A program made the position numbers and the translations under genes. From the NCBI GenBank assembly GCA_017506865.1, contig JAFCMP010000334.1:1178001-1242000 (forward strand): 64,000 nucleotides of DNA, written 5' to 3'. Source of the DNA: Tribonema minus (taxonomy: Eukaryota; Sar; Xanthophyceae; Tribonematales; Tribonemataceae). The notes beneath the pieces were generated by a model. The model was not told the DNA's origin. It saw only the letters and a list, made by a program, of their open reading frames with translations, and ran no database searches. Positions 1-10,503 of this stretch are shown piece after piece (position 1 is the first letter of the stretch; the number at the start of each line of letters is the position of its first letter).

Positions 1-40
1 CATACGCATACCTACATACCCGTTACTCCTTGGCACGCAC

Positions 41-3000
41 CTGATACTCCTTGGCGACGTCGACGAACTTGCGCGTGAAGGTCGTCTCGAGGTTGGCGCG
101 CACGCGGATGTTGGCGTTGGTGCTGCGCTTGGGGTCGCGCTTGAGCGCCGCCGTCTCCGTGCGCAGGTCGTGCAGCAGCGTCTTGGCGTGCGAGACGTGC
201 TTGTTCGTCTTGGCCAGGACCTCGGTGATCTTGTCCTTGGCGGTCTCGCCGCCCTGCGCGCGCGCGCCGTACGGTAGGTAGGTGTGTGCGTGGGTGAAAT
301 TGCGTGTGCGTGTGGGTAGCGGAGGGTGTTAAGGCTGCATTACACGCTGCGTGATTTGCACGAGAAATGGCCTAGGATGACGAAACTCAAAAGCGTTGGA
401 GCGACGTGCACGCATAGCAGACGGTGTTGAGGCTGTATTCGCACAGGAAGCAGTCCAGTACAGGAGAAGAAAAACGCTTTTAAAGCAAAGAAGTGTTACT
501 TGAAGTAATTGCAGAAATAACCACCCTTTGATCTTGTCCCCAGTGACGGAAGCCGCGAGCAACATGGCATTGTGTCAGTTTCAACACGTCGGCACAGTAA
601 ACATGCGTGATAAAGTAACGCGACGTACGCTGGCCAACACTGCAACTTCAAGTTATAACAGTGACGCGTGGCGTTTCTGCAAGCTCTCGCACCACCCCAT
701 TCACGACACTTCAGCAGACTTCAAGTTCAAGGTACATAAGGCGGACTTAGGCACATTGCGCTCCGGCCTTTTCAAGACTTGAAGACGAGAAGTGAGGTAG
801 GGCGATCCCACTCGACGCGCCTGCTTCACTTCAAGATCAACTCCGTCCGCGCCGTATCACCGCAACTCATCACTGGTCTCTTGCCGCGCGAGTGCTGATG
901 CTGCTGCGCACGCAGCTGGCGCGCGCAGCAACAGAGGCGGCAGGCGGTCGCAGCTGCTAACTTTAACAGGGACGCAGCAACACGAGACAGTTGAAGTAGT
1001 CTGTCGGTCTCGTGTGCGCGCGGGGGCTGCGCGACCGCTGGACAGCGAGCGCGACATCAGCACCGCGTTGAGCGCTGGTGCCTATTGAAGAAGCAACTTC
1101 CAGCGTGGAGCGTCACAGGAAGCAACGCCGGCATGGAGCGTCACAGGCCAGGCAGCTGCGACTCTCGCTAGGGCGGCCCGTAGTGTACGTAAATTCAAGT
1201 GTCAACTTCAAGTCTGCTGTTGCGGGCTTCAGAAGCCTAAAGTACTTCAAGCGTTCACAGTGTGCCACGAGGCATAGCAAACCATGAAAGCGTCCGACCC
1301 GCTGCCCAACGCCACCAGCGGCCGGGGGCGGTGGTACTTCTCCCACAGAGACATGCGGTGCTATGGATGAGTAGTACTGCAGTACTATTGTGTTTGTCAG
1401 CAGCACTGTGTGAAGGCAAAACATGCGCGGTCTTACGAAGTGAAAATCTTGCGCGCATCCGCAGCGCCGAACGCTCACGGTAGGGTATGTAGGCACAACC
1501 CTCTGCTGGGACTGCGCGCGCCGCTGCGCTCTTGCCGCCATGCGTTGTTACAACAAACTTCTCGAGGGCATACGCTGGCGTGTGGGACCGCGCAGAGATA
1601 CTGAATCAATCGCGCAGTGCTCAGCTGCTAGACACCAACCTGCGGTCGCAGGCTCGCGGCCCGCCCCACCAATGAGAACGTCAACTGTTGAAGTCGAGAA
1701 CTTGACGTTGTGCAAAAAGGCTCGTCCTGGCTGCTGCTCGCGGCTGCCAGCCACAACTTCAACTTCATCATCTAGTCCTGACTTTGTGCTGTAGTTGGTT
1801 CGTTTTGCAGTCTCTTATACCTCTACACGGACAGATCTACCCTGGCGATGCAACGAGCTTGTACATCTGTGCCACACTGTTGTGTAATGAACGTTCATCG
1901 TCACGACCTTCTTTTTTAATTTAAAAAAGACGCTCATAAAGCATCTGCCCCACCGCCGGACGGCACTGATTACACTGCAATTGACTGCACTCACTGCCAG
2001 CGCAGGCGGGATGGTGGTATCCCCATACGCGCAGGGTGTGCATGGATTAATAAGTCCTCTCAGATACGGCAGGTATCGAAGTGTTCCTGAGCGATGCTGG
2101 TATCCCACGTTGCCGTTCTCTTGCATTCGAATGCAATGCACTGCGAATCGAGTCACTGCTGCACCAGCTTTCTACAACATGGTCACGATGATGAGAGCTG
2201 AAGCGGTGTTTGAACGGAATGCTGCGGCAGCACTGCACTGTCGAGCAGGATGCAGTACAACTCAACCTTGAGTTCCTAAAGTACAGTGTGGATTATTTAC
2301 CAGTGGGTGTTCTATACAGCCCAACGCCCCTGTGCGTGCCTCAATGTTATGACCATGTGGCCATGTGGCTGTGATGATGTCTCACTGTCGATCATCGTAC
2401 TTGTATTCATTTTCGTCGAGACCCAACTGAAAAGCTCTGGTAGTTACATCATGGTCGCACGCTTGCCGTGGCGTGTTGGTACGGAGGCCAGGGGAGTTAT
2501 TTCTAAGAAAGACCTCTACCATATGGTAACTGCAATTTCCATGAACAGGCTTTTGCAACTGGCTGGAGCTTCTGCACATCCTGAAGGCGGAAAACCGCTG
2601 CTGCAGGTGTGGCATGCGTTTGTGAGCCTGGATGCATGCAACTGCACCACTCCGATGCGGCTTTGATGAACAAGACGCAAGTGTCGACGAATGAGTTGCT
2701 GCATCATACTTTCTGAGGTTGGTGACTTGCTTGCATGCAAGTGGGGAACTTCGGGCACCCAATTGATTTCGTCACTGGTTGCCTTTTCTCAGCCGTGCGG
2801 TCTGCAAGAGGTCCGAACCTACTGCAGGCCGCGCCCTCAGCTACTCACCTTGTCCATAGGCGCAAATATGGCAGCCTCCGTCAGGGAGTCTAGCTGTTTG
2901 CATGCTGCCTTGACGGCGTTGATGTCCGCCTTGATGCTCTCAATGCTTTCGAAGAACTTTTTCATGTCATCCTTGCCGCCAGCCTCCTCCTCCACATCGA

Positions 3001-3073
3001 TCGCCACCGAGGAAAGCTCCACCTCCCCATCCGCATTGCTCCCTCTGCGCAAGTCGCCTAGCCTGTCGTTCAT
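41..3073 (-). CDS. Syntaxin-type Qa-SNARE, 5' part (exons 1 and 2)
   Basis: Syntaxins are membrane Qa-SNAREs that drive vesicle fusion; the N-terminal Habc bundle regulates the SNARE helix. Exon 1 is 3073..2849 (75 codons) and exon 2 is 253..41 (71 codons); both introns are GT-AG and in phase 0. Exon 1 starts MNDRLGDLRR and contains DMKKFFESIESIKADI, the usual Ha helix. Exon 2 holds helices Hb and Hc, ending with NIRVRANLETTFTRKFVDVA, which matches the conserved RxxxxxxLTRKFVEVMxEY block. I chose the ATG at 3073 because syntaxins usually begin M(N/K)DR; an upstream in-frame codon is not ATG. The SNARE motif and the C-terminal anchor lie beyond the left end, so the gene is partial. The intron between the exons is about 2.6 kb. 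The gene is divergent from EIF1AD. The family assignment is strong, the exact subtype unknown. Confidence 0.85.
254..2848 (-). other. Long syntaxin intron
   Basis: This is intron 1 of the syntaxin gene. I see no protein-coding exon in it on either strand. It carries many copies of the short ACTTCAAG/CTTGAAGT motif (for example near 498, 644, 718, 1190, 1246, 1686 and 1756). It also has an AT island at about 1909-1930 inside otherwise GC-rich sequence. Confidence 0.6.
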
Positions 3074-3539
3074 GGCTGCCTTACGAGGTAGCAACTACAG
3101 CAAAATTGGCCGTCTGGGCCCGCCTAAGAGCCTGCGTGGCGCCCTGCAGCAACCACCAAATGAAGCTACTGATAGCACCTGACCGTCGGCAAGCTACAGA
3201 ACCTCGATGGCGTCGTACAGGGAGTGCGCCCAGCTCGCTGAGATAGTTGGCCAATGGGGCCCAGATTCAGATCAGTTTCCTTTTAGGGAGAGACGCGCCT
3301 TCTTCAAGTCTGGGCGAGCGAGTGTGCGTGCGCTTGCAGCTTTGTGCCGCATTACAAGGAGGTTGGGGTATCTTTCGATTGTCGGTGTAAGCAGTTCTGG
3401 CTACTTTGGTGGCGCACCCATCAACAAGCCGCTGAGAGTAAGTTCACTTTTCAAAGGGGGCGTGCGGCGAGCAGGGTTCTTACTGGGGGCTTGAGTAGGA
3501 GCGCTAGCCTGCAGCGGGAGGTCGCTGAGAGGACGTTGC
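3074..3539. promoter_or_regulatory. Divergent spacer between syntaxin and EIF1AD
   Basis: This 466-bp spacer separates two genes transcribed away from each other, so it probably holds both 5' UTRs and a shared promoter. I see no TATA box or other named element. The call rests only on the gene orientation. Confidence 0.4.
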
Positions 3540-5730
3540 ATGGCGGGGGTTGGGCGGCGGACGAACTATCGCAAGTCTGTGCAAGAAGAGTACCTGAGTG
3601 GGCTGCCGGAGCCAGGAGAGGGTACCGCTGTTGCGAAAGCACTTGGCAGCAGGCAAGTCTTGTCCGATGAGGAGCGAGTGACACTTGCCTTGGTTCATCC
3701 TGCTTGTGGATCTAGAAGCGTGTCGACTTGTCGCTTGGAGATTGTAAAATAAAGGAGCCAAGCACCAGACATCAATGTTCATTCTTGTGCAGCCTGAGCT
3801 GGATGGATGATGCTTGTGCGGATACCCTGTCCTTGCATTCCGGTGTCACAAAATGGCATAGCTACAGCAGCTTTCACTCAATCAGTCAGCGCCTTCTGCC
3901 GCTTTAGTTGCGTTGAGTGAGACAGATGATGTTGTGCTTCTCGATCAGCGTGCCCCTAGCATTCTACTTCAAGTACGACTTCAACACTTGCACGTGTGTG
4001 TGCCCACTTGCGAAACTGTTTTTTTGCGGTGTTTGCAGGTAACCTCGCAGAAGCTTCTGCACGGCATTTGTATTTGTATCGCCGATACACTTCATACATG
4101 CAGCCACTTTCTAGTCAATTACTCGTCATCTCCTAGTTCAGCGCTTGTAGGTTGCACTTGCGCTCTCAAATCAGCGGCGTGAAAACCCGGCGCGCGCTGT
4201 GCCGCGATGAGTGCGGACGATCACGTCCTGGTACTTGAAAACAGTAATGTTTGTACCTTGGCATCACGCGCCTGCGCACTGCGCGTCTCACGCACGTGCG
4301 CACGCACGCAAGGGCTGACCGCGCTGCTGCCATACATGCGTCTCCGCCGCCGCCGCCGCCGCGCAGAGGGAGCAATGTCATCGAGGTGGAGCTGCAGTGC
4401 GGCGAGCAGTCGCTGGCGATGCTGCCCACGCGCTTCCGCAAGCTGATCTGGGTGAAGCGCGGCGACTACGTGCTGGTCAGCACCAGCACAGGCGACATTG
4501 AGACGCACACGTGAGTGAGCGCGCGCAGCTGCTGCTGCTGCTGCTGCAGTGGTGGCTTCCGTGCGACGTCGACGCAGCGCGCACCGCTGCCTCGAAGTGC
4601 CGCCGCTGCGGCTCACGCGCGGTACGCAGTACAGTGCAACGCGCCGGCGTACCGGCCCGCGCAGCGCGGCGCGCACGCGAGCAAGCCCGCACTGCGCCGC
4701 CGCCGCAGCTACCGCGCAGTGCGCACCAGCGCGCTCGAGTGGCGCGTTGTCCGATGCGTTCGCTTCGGCACGGCGCGCGCGCCTGGCCTGCGATCGCTCG
4801 TTCAGTGCTACTGTACGCGTCGCGCCGAGCACTGGCTTTGACTCGCGAGGGTGCCCCTCACGTACGCGAGTCGTGGTCTGATGTGCAGTGCAGCCAGCGA
4901 ACGCAGAGCAAAGGCGACAGCTGCGCCCCCTCCGCAGTTTGCGGGCCTGAGCGCGCATCGCCCGCCTCCTCTCGGCGGCACCCGGACGCGAGGCATGTGA
5001 CAGTTACGTACTTCAAAAGTATTACAGTTACATACTTCTATGACAGTTGCGTGTGACGATCACACGTGACAGTTGCTCATGCTCCCCGCGTCTGCCGCGT
5101 TGGCGCTCTCTGAAGCGGAGGCTCAGATCGCGTTACGACGCGGGGTCTGCACGCAATGCGCAGTGAACATACGGTATGTTACATACCAGTATAGCGCACT
5201 GTACCACATCTCAAACACTGCCCTGCATACAGCCCTCACGCAGGCATTGCGTTGCGAAGGCATGCGTGGCGTGCGCGTACAGTGTTCGTGTTTTGCCGTC
5301 GGCGGAGTGCATACATGCACATCGGAGACATGCGTGTTCAGCAGTGATCGTCCACGCGCATCGAGACGCTCTGTCGCAAGGTACACTTGGATTGTGTCAC
5401 CAAACAATTGACATGGACCGCCTGGACTGCTTTGCGCCCTAAGCGAAAATTCTTGTGTTCATTTAGAAGAGTACATACATGTAACTGGCGCTGAGCCGCG
5501 CTGCCCCACCCCCACACACCCCGCGTCCGCGCAGCGGCGAGGAGGGCAAGGTGCGCCACCGCGTGGAGCACGTCCTCAGCAAAGACCAGGTCAAGCACAT
5601 ACGCAAGATCGGCAAGTGGCCGGCCGGCTTCGACGCCGCGCCGCCGCCGCCGCCGCCGCCGTCTGCAGCGGCAGAAGCGCACGCTGCGGCGGAGGACGGC
5701 AGCGGCGGCAGCGGCAGCGGCGGCGGCGGC

Positions 5731-5776
<46 letters not shown>

Positions 5777-6003
5777 GCATGGGGGATGAAGGAGGGGGGG
5801 CAGAGGGGGGTTACAGCTCCGAGGACAGCATGGGCGGCGCGTTCGTCAACCCCAACAGGGTCGCCATGCAGAGGCTGCGTGTGCACGACGACGGCGATGA
5901 CGACGACTCCGACTCTGACGAGGGGGAGGGGGACGAGGGGGAAGTGGACGAGGAGGGGGGAGACGGAGCCCCCGATGATGGAGTTGAAGACGGCGGTGAA
6001 TGA
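3540..6003 (+). CDS. EIF1AD: EIF1AD-like eIF1A-domain protein
   Basis: EIF1AD proteins have an eIF1A-like OB fold and an acidic tail and act in late 40S subunit maturation. Three exons join in frame: 3540..3652, 4367..4510 and 5535..6003, giving 241 residues. Intron 1 is GC-AG (donor GCAAGT) and intron 2 is GT-AG. The N-terminus GRRTNYRKSVQEEYL, the core LPTRFRKLIWVKRGDYVLV and the segment VLSKDQVKHIRKIGKWP match the family in order. The tail keeps the family signature SSEDSMGGAFVNPNR followed by an Asp/Glu-rich stretch. An unusual insertion of a proline run and a long glycine run (GGC repeat near 5700-5770) sits before that signature. The start is the only ATG that gives the conserved N-terminus. 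The stop is TGA. It is divergent from the syntaxin gene. Confidence 0.88.
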
Positions 6004-7824
6004 AGGGGGGGGGGAGGGGGGGGAGCGGTGGCGCGCGTAAGCACGAGCGCAAGTCAGCCATCTGAGCTGCGCGCAGCGCGGTCTCTGACGCTGGCGATGG
6101 GGCAGCAGCGGCGCAACGCGTCTTTTAGCAGTGATGCTTTGGGATGATGACACGCGTCGCCTGCTTGTGAGACCAGCAACACAATAACCCAAGTGCTCGG
6201 GGCAGCGGCGATGGCTCGGTGCGGCGGTGGGTGCTCCCCGCCCCCCCCCCCCCCCCCCCCCCCCCGCTGCCGCCCCCCTTACCCCCGCGCTGCGGAACTG
6301 CCGACGGCGCGGCAGTGAACTGATGCACACATTCTTCTACTTGCCTTTTTTTCTACTGTCATTGTAGGTTCTGTTGCTGTAATGGCGATGCTCCGAACAA
6401 ATGCACGTGTTGTTACTGCATGATTTCTACTGTTTTGCGGGTTCTGTTGCTGTGATGGCGATGCTCCGATGGTGCGCCGCGCGCCGCGCCCGGCTGTACG
6501 CAGCACGGGGGGGGGGGGGGGGGGGGGGGGTGCTGTCTGTGCGAACGGACGCGCGGCCGAATGCCGGCAGCGGCAGAGTGCATGCCGCATCTAGGGTTAG
6601 GGTGAAGTGCTTTCTGCTTAGGTTTGCACCGTCCGTGAACGGGGCTCCAGCCCTCATAGTCTGAATGTTTGAAGCGCGCATGGAGGTAAATCCCACATTC
6701 CTCGCCGCGGAAATCTCGCGCAGGTGCGCGCCGGAAGGCCCGCCTGCGAACGGGCTCGCTGGTCGCTGACTCCACGTTCAACTATGCAAACAAGTTCAAG
6801 GCGCGTGCATACGGCGCGCGCGTGCACGAGTGCGAATCCGAGGCATGCGGGCGCGGCAGTTCAAGTCGAAGTACAAGCGGCGCACTGCCGAAACAACGCA
6901 GCAGGCACGCAGCCGTCACGCGAGCGAGCACAGGCTTGGTGTAAAAGAAATTTGAATTTGTTGTGTACATGTGCGAGATGGTACTGCAGCGGCGGCGGCG
7001 GCGGCAGCGGCGGCGGAGAAGCGGGAGCCTCGCGCAGGCGTGCGCTAGCACCACGCCTCCCCGCCGCCCACTGCGGGCGCGCCGCCGGCTGCAGCCCCAT
7101 AACAAGTGCGGCGACATGCGGACACGTTCGAGCGAGCGCACGCATGCGCGCGCGCGCAATATCGGTCGTAAAGCGGCCGCGCGACAAAGCGACGCGAGCG
7201 GGCGCGGCGGCGGCGGTCGTGTACACGCCGCTGCGGCGTCGGCGGCGTGCGTGGCAGCGCTCAGCACAACGTGCAGGCGGCGGGGCGGGATGGAACATTA
7301 TGTGTGTGTGTGTGTGTGTGTGTGTGACAATACGGACATCGAGAGGGCGGCGGCGGCGGCAGTGACGGCGGCGGCGCGCTTGTTCGCCAAGGCGAGCGGC
7401 GCCGCACGTTTCCCCCGCATTTGCGCTATGCATGCGCAGCAGACGCGACGGCGCGAACTGAGCCGCCGCGCTGCGTCGCGCACGCGCCCCAGTGGGGGCC
7501 AGACAACATAGAATTGCAAACCACTACAGAGAGAAAAAGCCGAGGGGGGGGGCGGGGGGGGGGCGGGGGGGGGGCGGGGAGAGGCGCCAGCGCAGCTCAG
7601 CTGCGCCTTATGCTCCTCTCCCCTCCCCCCCCCCCCCCGGCCTTTGTGCATCCAATACACTACGTCTCTGGGACGATTCGAGGCCTGCGCGCGCCGACTG
7701 TTTTTGTCTGGCGCGACCGGCACGGTGGCGTTCGCGCACGCGCATGCACAGACGGGCAACGAAGTTCTACACTCTCGTGTACACGCGGCAGTGGCGTCGT
7801 CGTCAGCGGCGGCGGCCGCGATGC
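6004..7824. other. Convergent intergenic region rich in homopolymers
   Basis: The region lies between the 3' ends of EIF1AD and the RWP-RK gene. It contains a poly-C run near 6240-6265, poly-G runs near 6508-6530 and 7545-7577, a (TG)n microsatellite at 7301-7326 and a partial TTAGGG motif near 6595. I see no credible gene. The open frames here are low-complexity shadows of GC-rich sequence. Confidence 0.6.
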
Positions 7825-9589
7825 TCACAGCAGCTGCTGCTGCTGCTGCTGCACGCAGTACATGTCGCCGGCGCGGCCGCCGCCGCCGCCGATGCTGATG
7901 CCGCCGCAGCCGACGTTCAGGTCGCTGAAGCAGCACGTGGCGCACTGGCAGTGCGCGACGTGGTGCGGCACCCCTACATGGCCGCGCTGCGGCGGCAGCG
8001 ACGGCACGGCGCCGCCGCCGCCGGCCGCGTTGGCGGCGAACGCGGCGGCGGTGGCGGGCGCCATCCCGAGCCCGTGTGCCATGGCGAGCATGTAGGCGTA
8101 CGCGAGGTGCGCGGGGGGCGGCGACGGGGCGCCGCGCGCGTCCGCGTCCGCCGCCAATTCCGCGTCGCAGCCGCCGCCGCCGCCGCTGCCGCAGCGGCTC
8201 ATGTACGGCAGCGCGGAGGCGCCGCCGCACGCGTCGAACGCCGCGCCGCTCGCCGCCTGCAGCGCGAGCTGGTGCGAGAGCGACGCCGGCAGCAGCTGCT
8301 GCTGTGCGCCGCCGCCGGCGTGCACGCTCGCCGCCGCCGGGCCCCACGCGGCGGCGGCGCCGGCGCGCGCCATCACGGCGCCGCCGCCGTCACGGTAGCC
8401 GGCGGCGGCATCGGCGCGCATGGCGGCGGCCGCGCCCGGCGGCGCGGCGCGGTGCCAGCTGGGAAACCACGGCGCCATCGCGTCAGCGTCGTGGCGCGGC
8501 TGCTCGTCGGCGTCGGAGAAGGGCGTGCTGCAGGAGGAGCGCGCGGGGCTGCTCGAGAAGCCGCCGCTGGCGTCGCCGCCGCCGCCGCCGCCGCCGCTGC
8601 TGCTGGCCGTGCTGCAGGGCGTGAGCGCGCCCTGCCGGTCGGGGGAGCTCGCCGCGGAGTGGCAGCACGGAGAGCCGCTGTCCTGGTGCGTGCCCGCCAC
8701 CACCGACGCCCTCTCGGCGCGCAGCACGCTCAGGCAGGCGGTGCAGGCGGCGATGGCGGCCTCCGTGCTCTGCATGCCCCCCTCCTCGGAGCCGTTGCAC
8801 CGCTGCTGGTGCAGCTGCTCGCGCATGGTGGCCAGTGCGGCCTCCCGCTTTGAGATGTGACCATCTGCAAGCGCGATAAGGGAGACCACGGGCGGCGTGT
8901 CATGAAACGGCAGCAGACTCCGCACGCAAGGCACAGCGCGGTTAAAACGGCCGGCTGGCAGTTGGGCTGCAAGGCCTGCTTGTTAGAAATGCGTCCACAC
9001 GAAGCTCACCTATCCTCAGCAGCTGGCGATAGGGCCACTTCGGGATACCGTGCCTTCTGCACAGCCTCTTGATGATGGTGCTAGACACGCCCAGGGCACG
9101 CGCTGCCTGCTCCACCGGCCTGTCGAACAGCACTTCAAGTTTGGCTCGTGTCATGGACTTGGAGACCCCAATGGGCCCATTGCCGAAGTACCTCTCGCCA
9201 GGCGCTCTGCTCCTGTGTCCGCTGTTGCTGCTGCTTGCGGGTGCCATTCCGCTGCGCATGGCGCCCGCCGTTGCAGTCGCAGTCCCGATGTAGCGGTTGG
9301 GATAGTGGGTGTTGCCGTCGTAGTTGCAAGCGAGATGTTGTGGTCCCAGGTTGAATACTCCCAGCATGAGGTACACAGGGGCTGGGACGTCAAAGAAGTG
9401 GCTCGCCTGCATGCCGCGCCCCTGTTGCCGATCCGATGTTGCCACTCGCACACACAGGCTCGTGGGTTTGCCTTTGTTGCCCAACCAACTGCCCAAAAAA
9501 TGATGGATCCATCGAGGCCCCGGGGCTTCCTGACTGGGCAACCGCTGGCCAATCAGGGTCCAGATATTGCTCGTCTCGGAGGGGAACAT
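7825..9589 (-). CDS. RWP-RK domain transcription factor
   Basis: RWP-RK proteins are DNA-binding regulators best known in green plants and algae, in nitrogen response and gamete programmes. Exon 1 is 9589..9010 and exon 2 is 8864..7825, joined through a GT-AG intron that rebuilds the codon for Asp194; the product is 539 residues. Residues about 150-193 form the domain, with LEVLFDRPVEQAARALGVS, then IIKRLCRRHGIP, then KWPYRQ. The signature RWPxRK is therefore altered to KWPYRQ. A short Glu/Gln-rich helix follows (SKREAALATMREQL), then a long Ala/Gly/Ser-rich tail with a Cys/His cluster (HCQCATCC) near the end and a terminal Gln run. The start is uncertain: I used the first ATG, and a further upstream exon is possible. 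Stop TGA. Confidence 0.75.
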
Positions 9590-10503
9590 GCGCTTGCCAA
9601 ACGGCACGCCGCCGGCGGCGTCGAATTGCGCAACGAGAACGGTTCATGGACCGCCTAAGAGGCGATGCAACTGGCCCAGCTTTGGAATCTGACATTGGAG
9701 ATGAGATTCCAAGAGGATCCCCAAGATCCAGCTGATGGCCTGACCCAAAGATCTATAGGGCGGAAAGCTGGTCTGTTTCATGCCCCAAGGAGGTTCAGTT
9801 GTCAAGAACACTGGGCCGGATGTTGAAAAAAATAGAACTGATGACCACGACAGCAGTATGTATGTTGCAAGACATCCCGTACTGTACATCTTGCTGGCAA
9901 CACATCAACATTTTGAGCGCACTAGAACAGTGCAGATACAAAGGCAGCATGTGAGCAGAAGAGGGCAAGTCTCGGTGACAATGACGGTGCTAGCCAGGCG
10001 CCAACACCATGCGCTCCGCAGCAAAGACGCCCAACACAGATGGCCTGGCCTGGGTTGTGCTGACAGCGATGCCGAGCGATGCCAAGCTGCATGCATAGGT
10101 CACACGCCAAAGTAGAGTGGAATGGAGCAACACATGCAATGCGCAGCGTGAGAGCGCTGAATGCGCAGACGACCATGCACTGTTCCGCAGCCCTGCGCGA
10201 GCAGCAACGCAGCAAGCGTCAGTCAAAAGCCCACACGCACGCACGCATTTCAGACTCCTGCATCCTGCTATTGACAAGTGCCCGCCTCGCGTGCGCCGCA
10301 TGCGAGCAAACCCACGGACCAGGTAAACTGCTTACAAAAAGTCGCACGACACTGCGCCCCCCCCCCCCCCCCTTCCCCCCCATCCCCGTCCTCCAAACAC
10401 TACACAGCTCCACATGCACCTCACTACCGATCTACACGGCCGACGGGCGATGCGGCGCTGCCGTTGCGCGCGCCCGCACGCGCGCGCTGCGCGCCGCCGC
10501 GCA
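9590..10503. other. Spacer between the Rab and RWP-RK genes
   Basis: The spacer holds the 5' flank of the RWP-RK gene and the 3' flank of the Rab gene, which are in tandem on the minus strand. It has a poly-C run near 10359-10372. I see no other gene or RNA. Confidence 0.5.

Noticed and set aside
4221..4958. 245-residue minus-strand frame over EIF1AD exon 2
   Set aside because: Arg/Ala-rich composition and overlap with a conserved exon on the other strand mark it as a shadow.
5338..6330. 330-residue minus-strand frame over EIF1AD exon 3
   Set aside because: It is the antisense of the poly-Gly and acidic region, with no domain.
7298..8853. Long frames on both strands over the RWP-RK gene
   Set aside because: They are Arg/Ala-rich shadows of GC-rich repeats. 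Only one minus frame carries the RWP-RK domain and matches splice phase.
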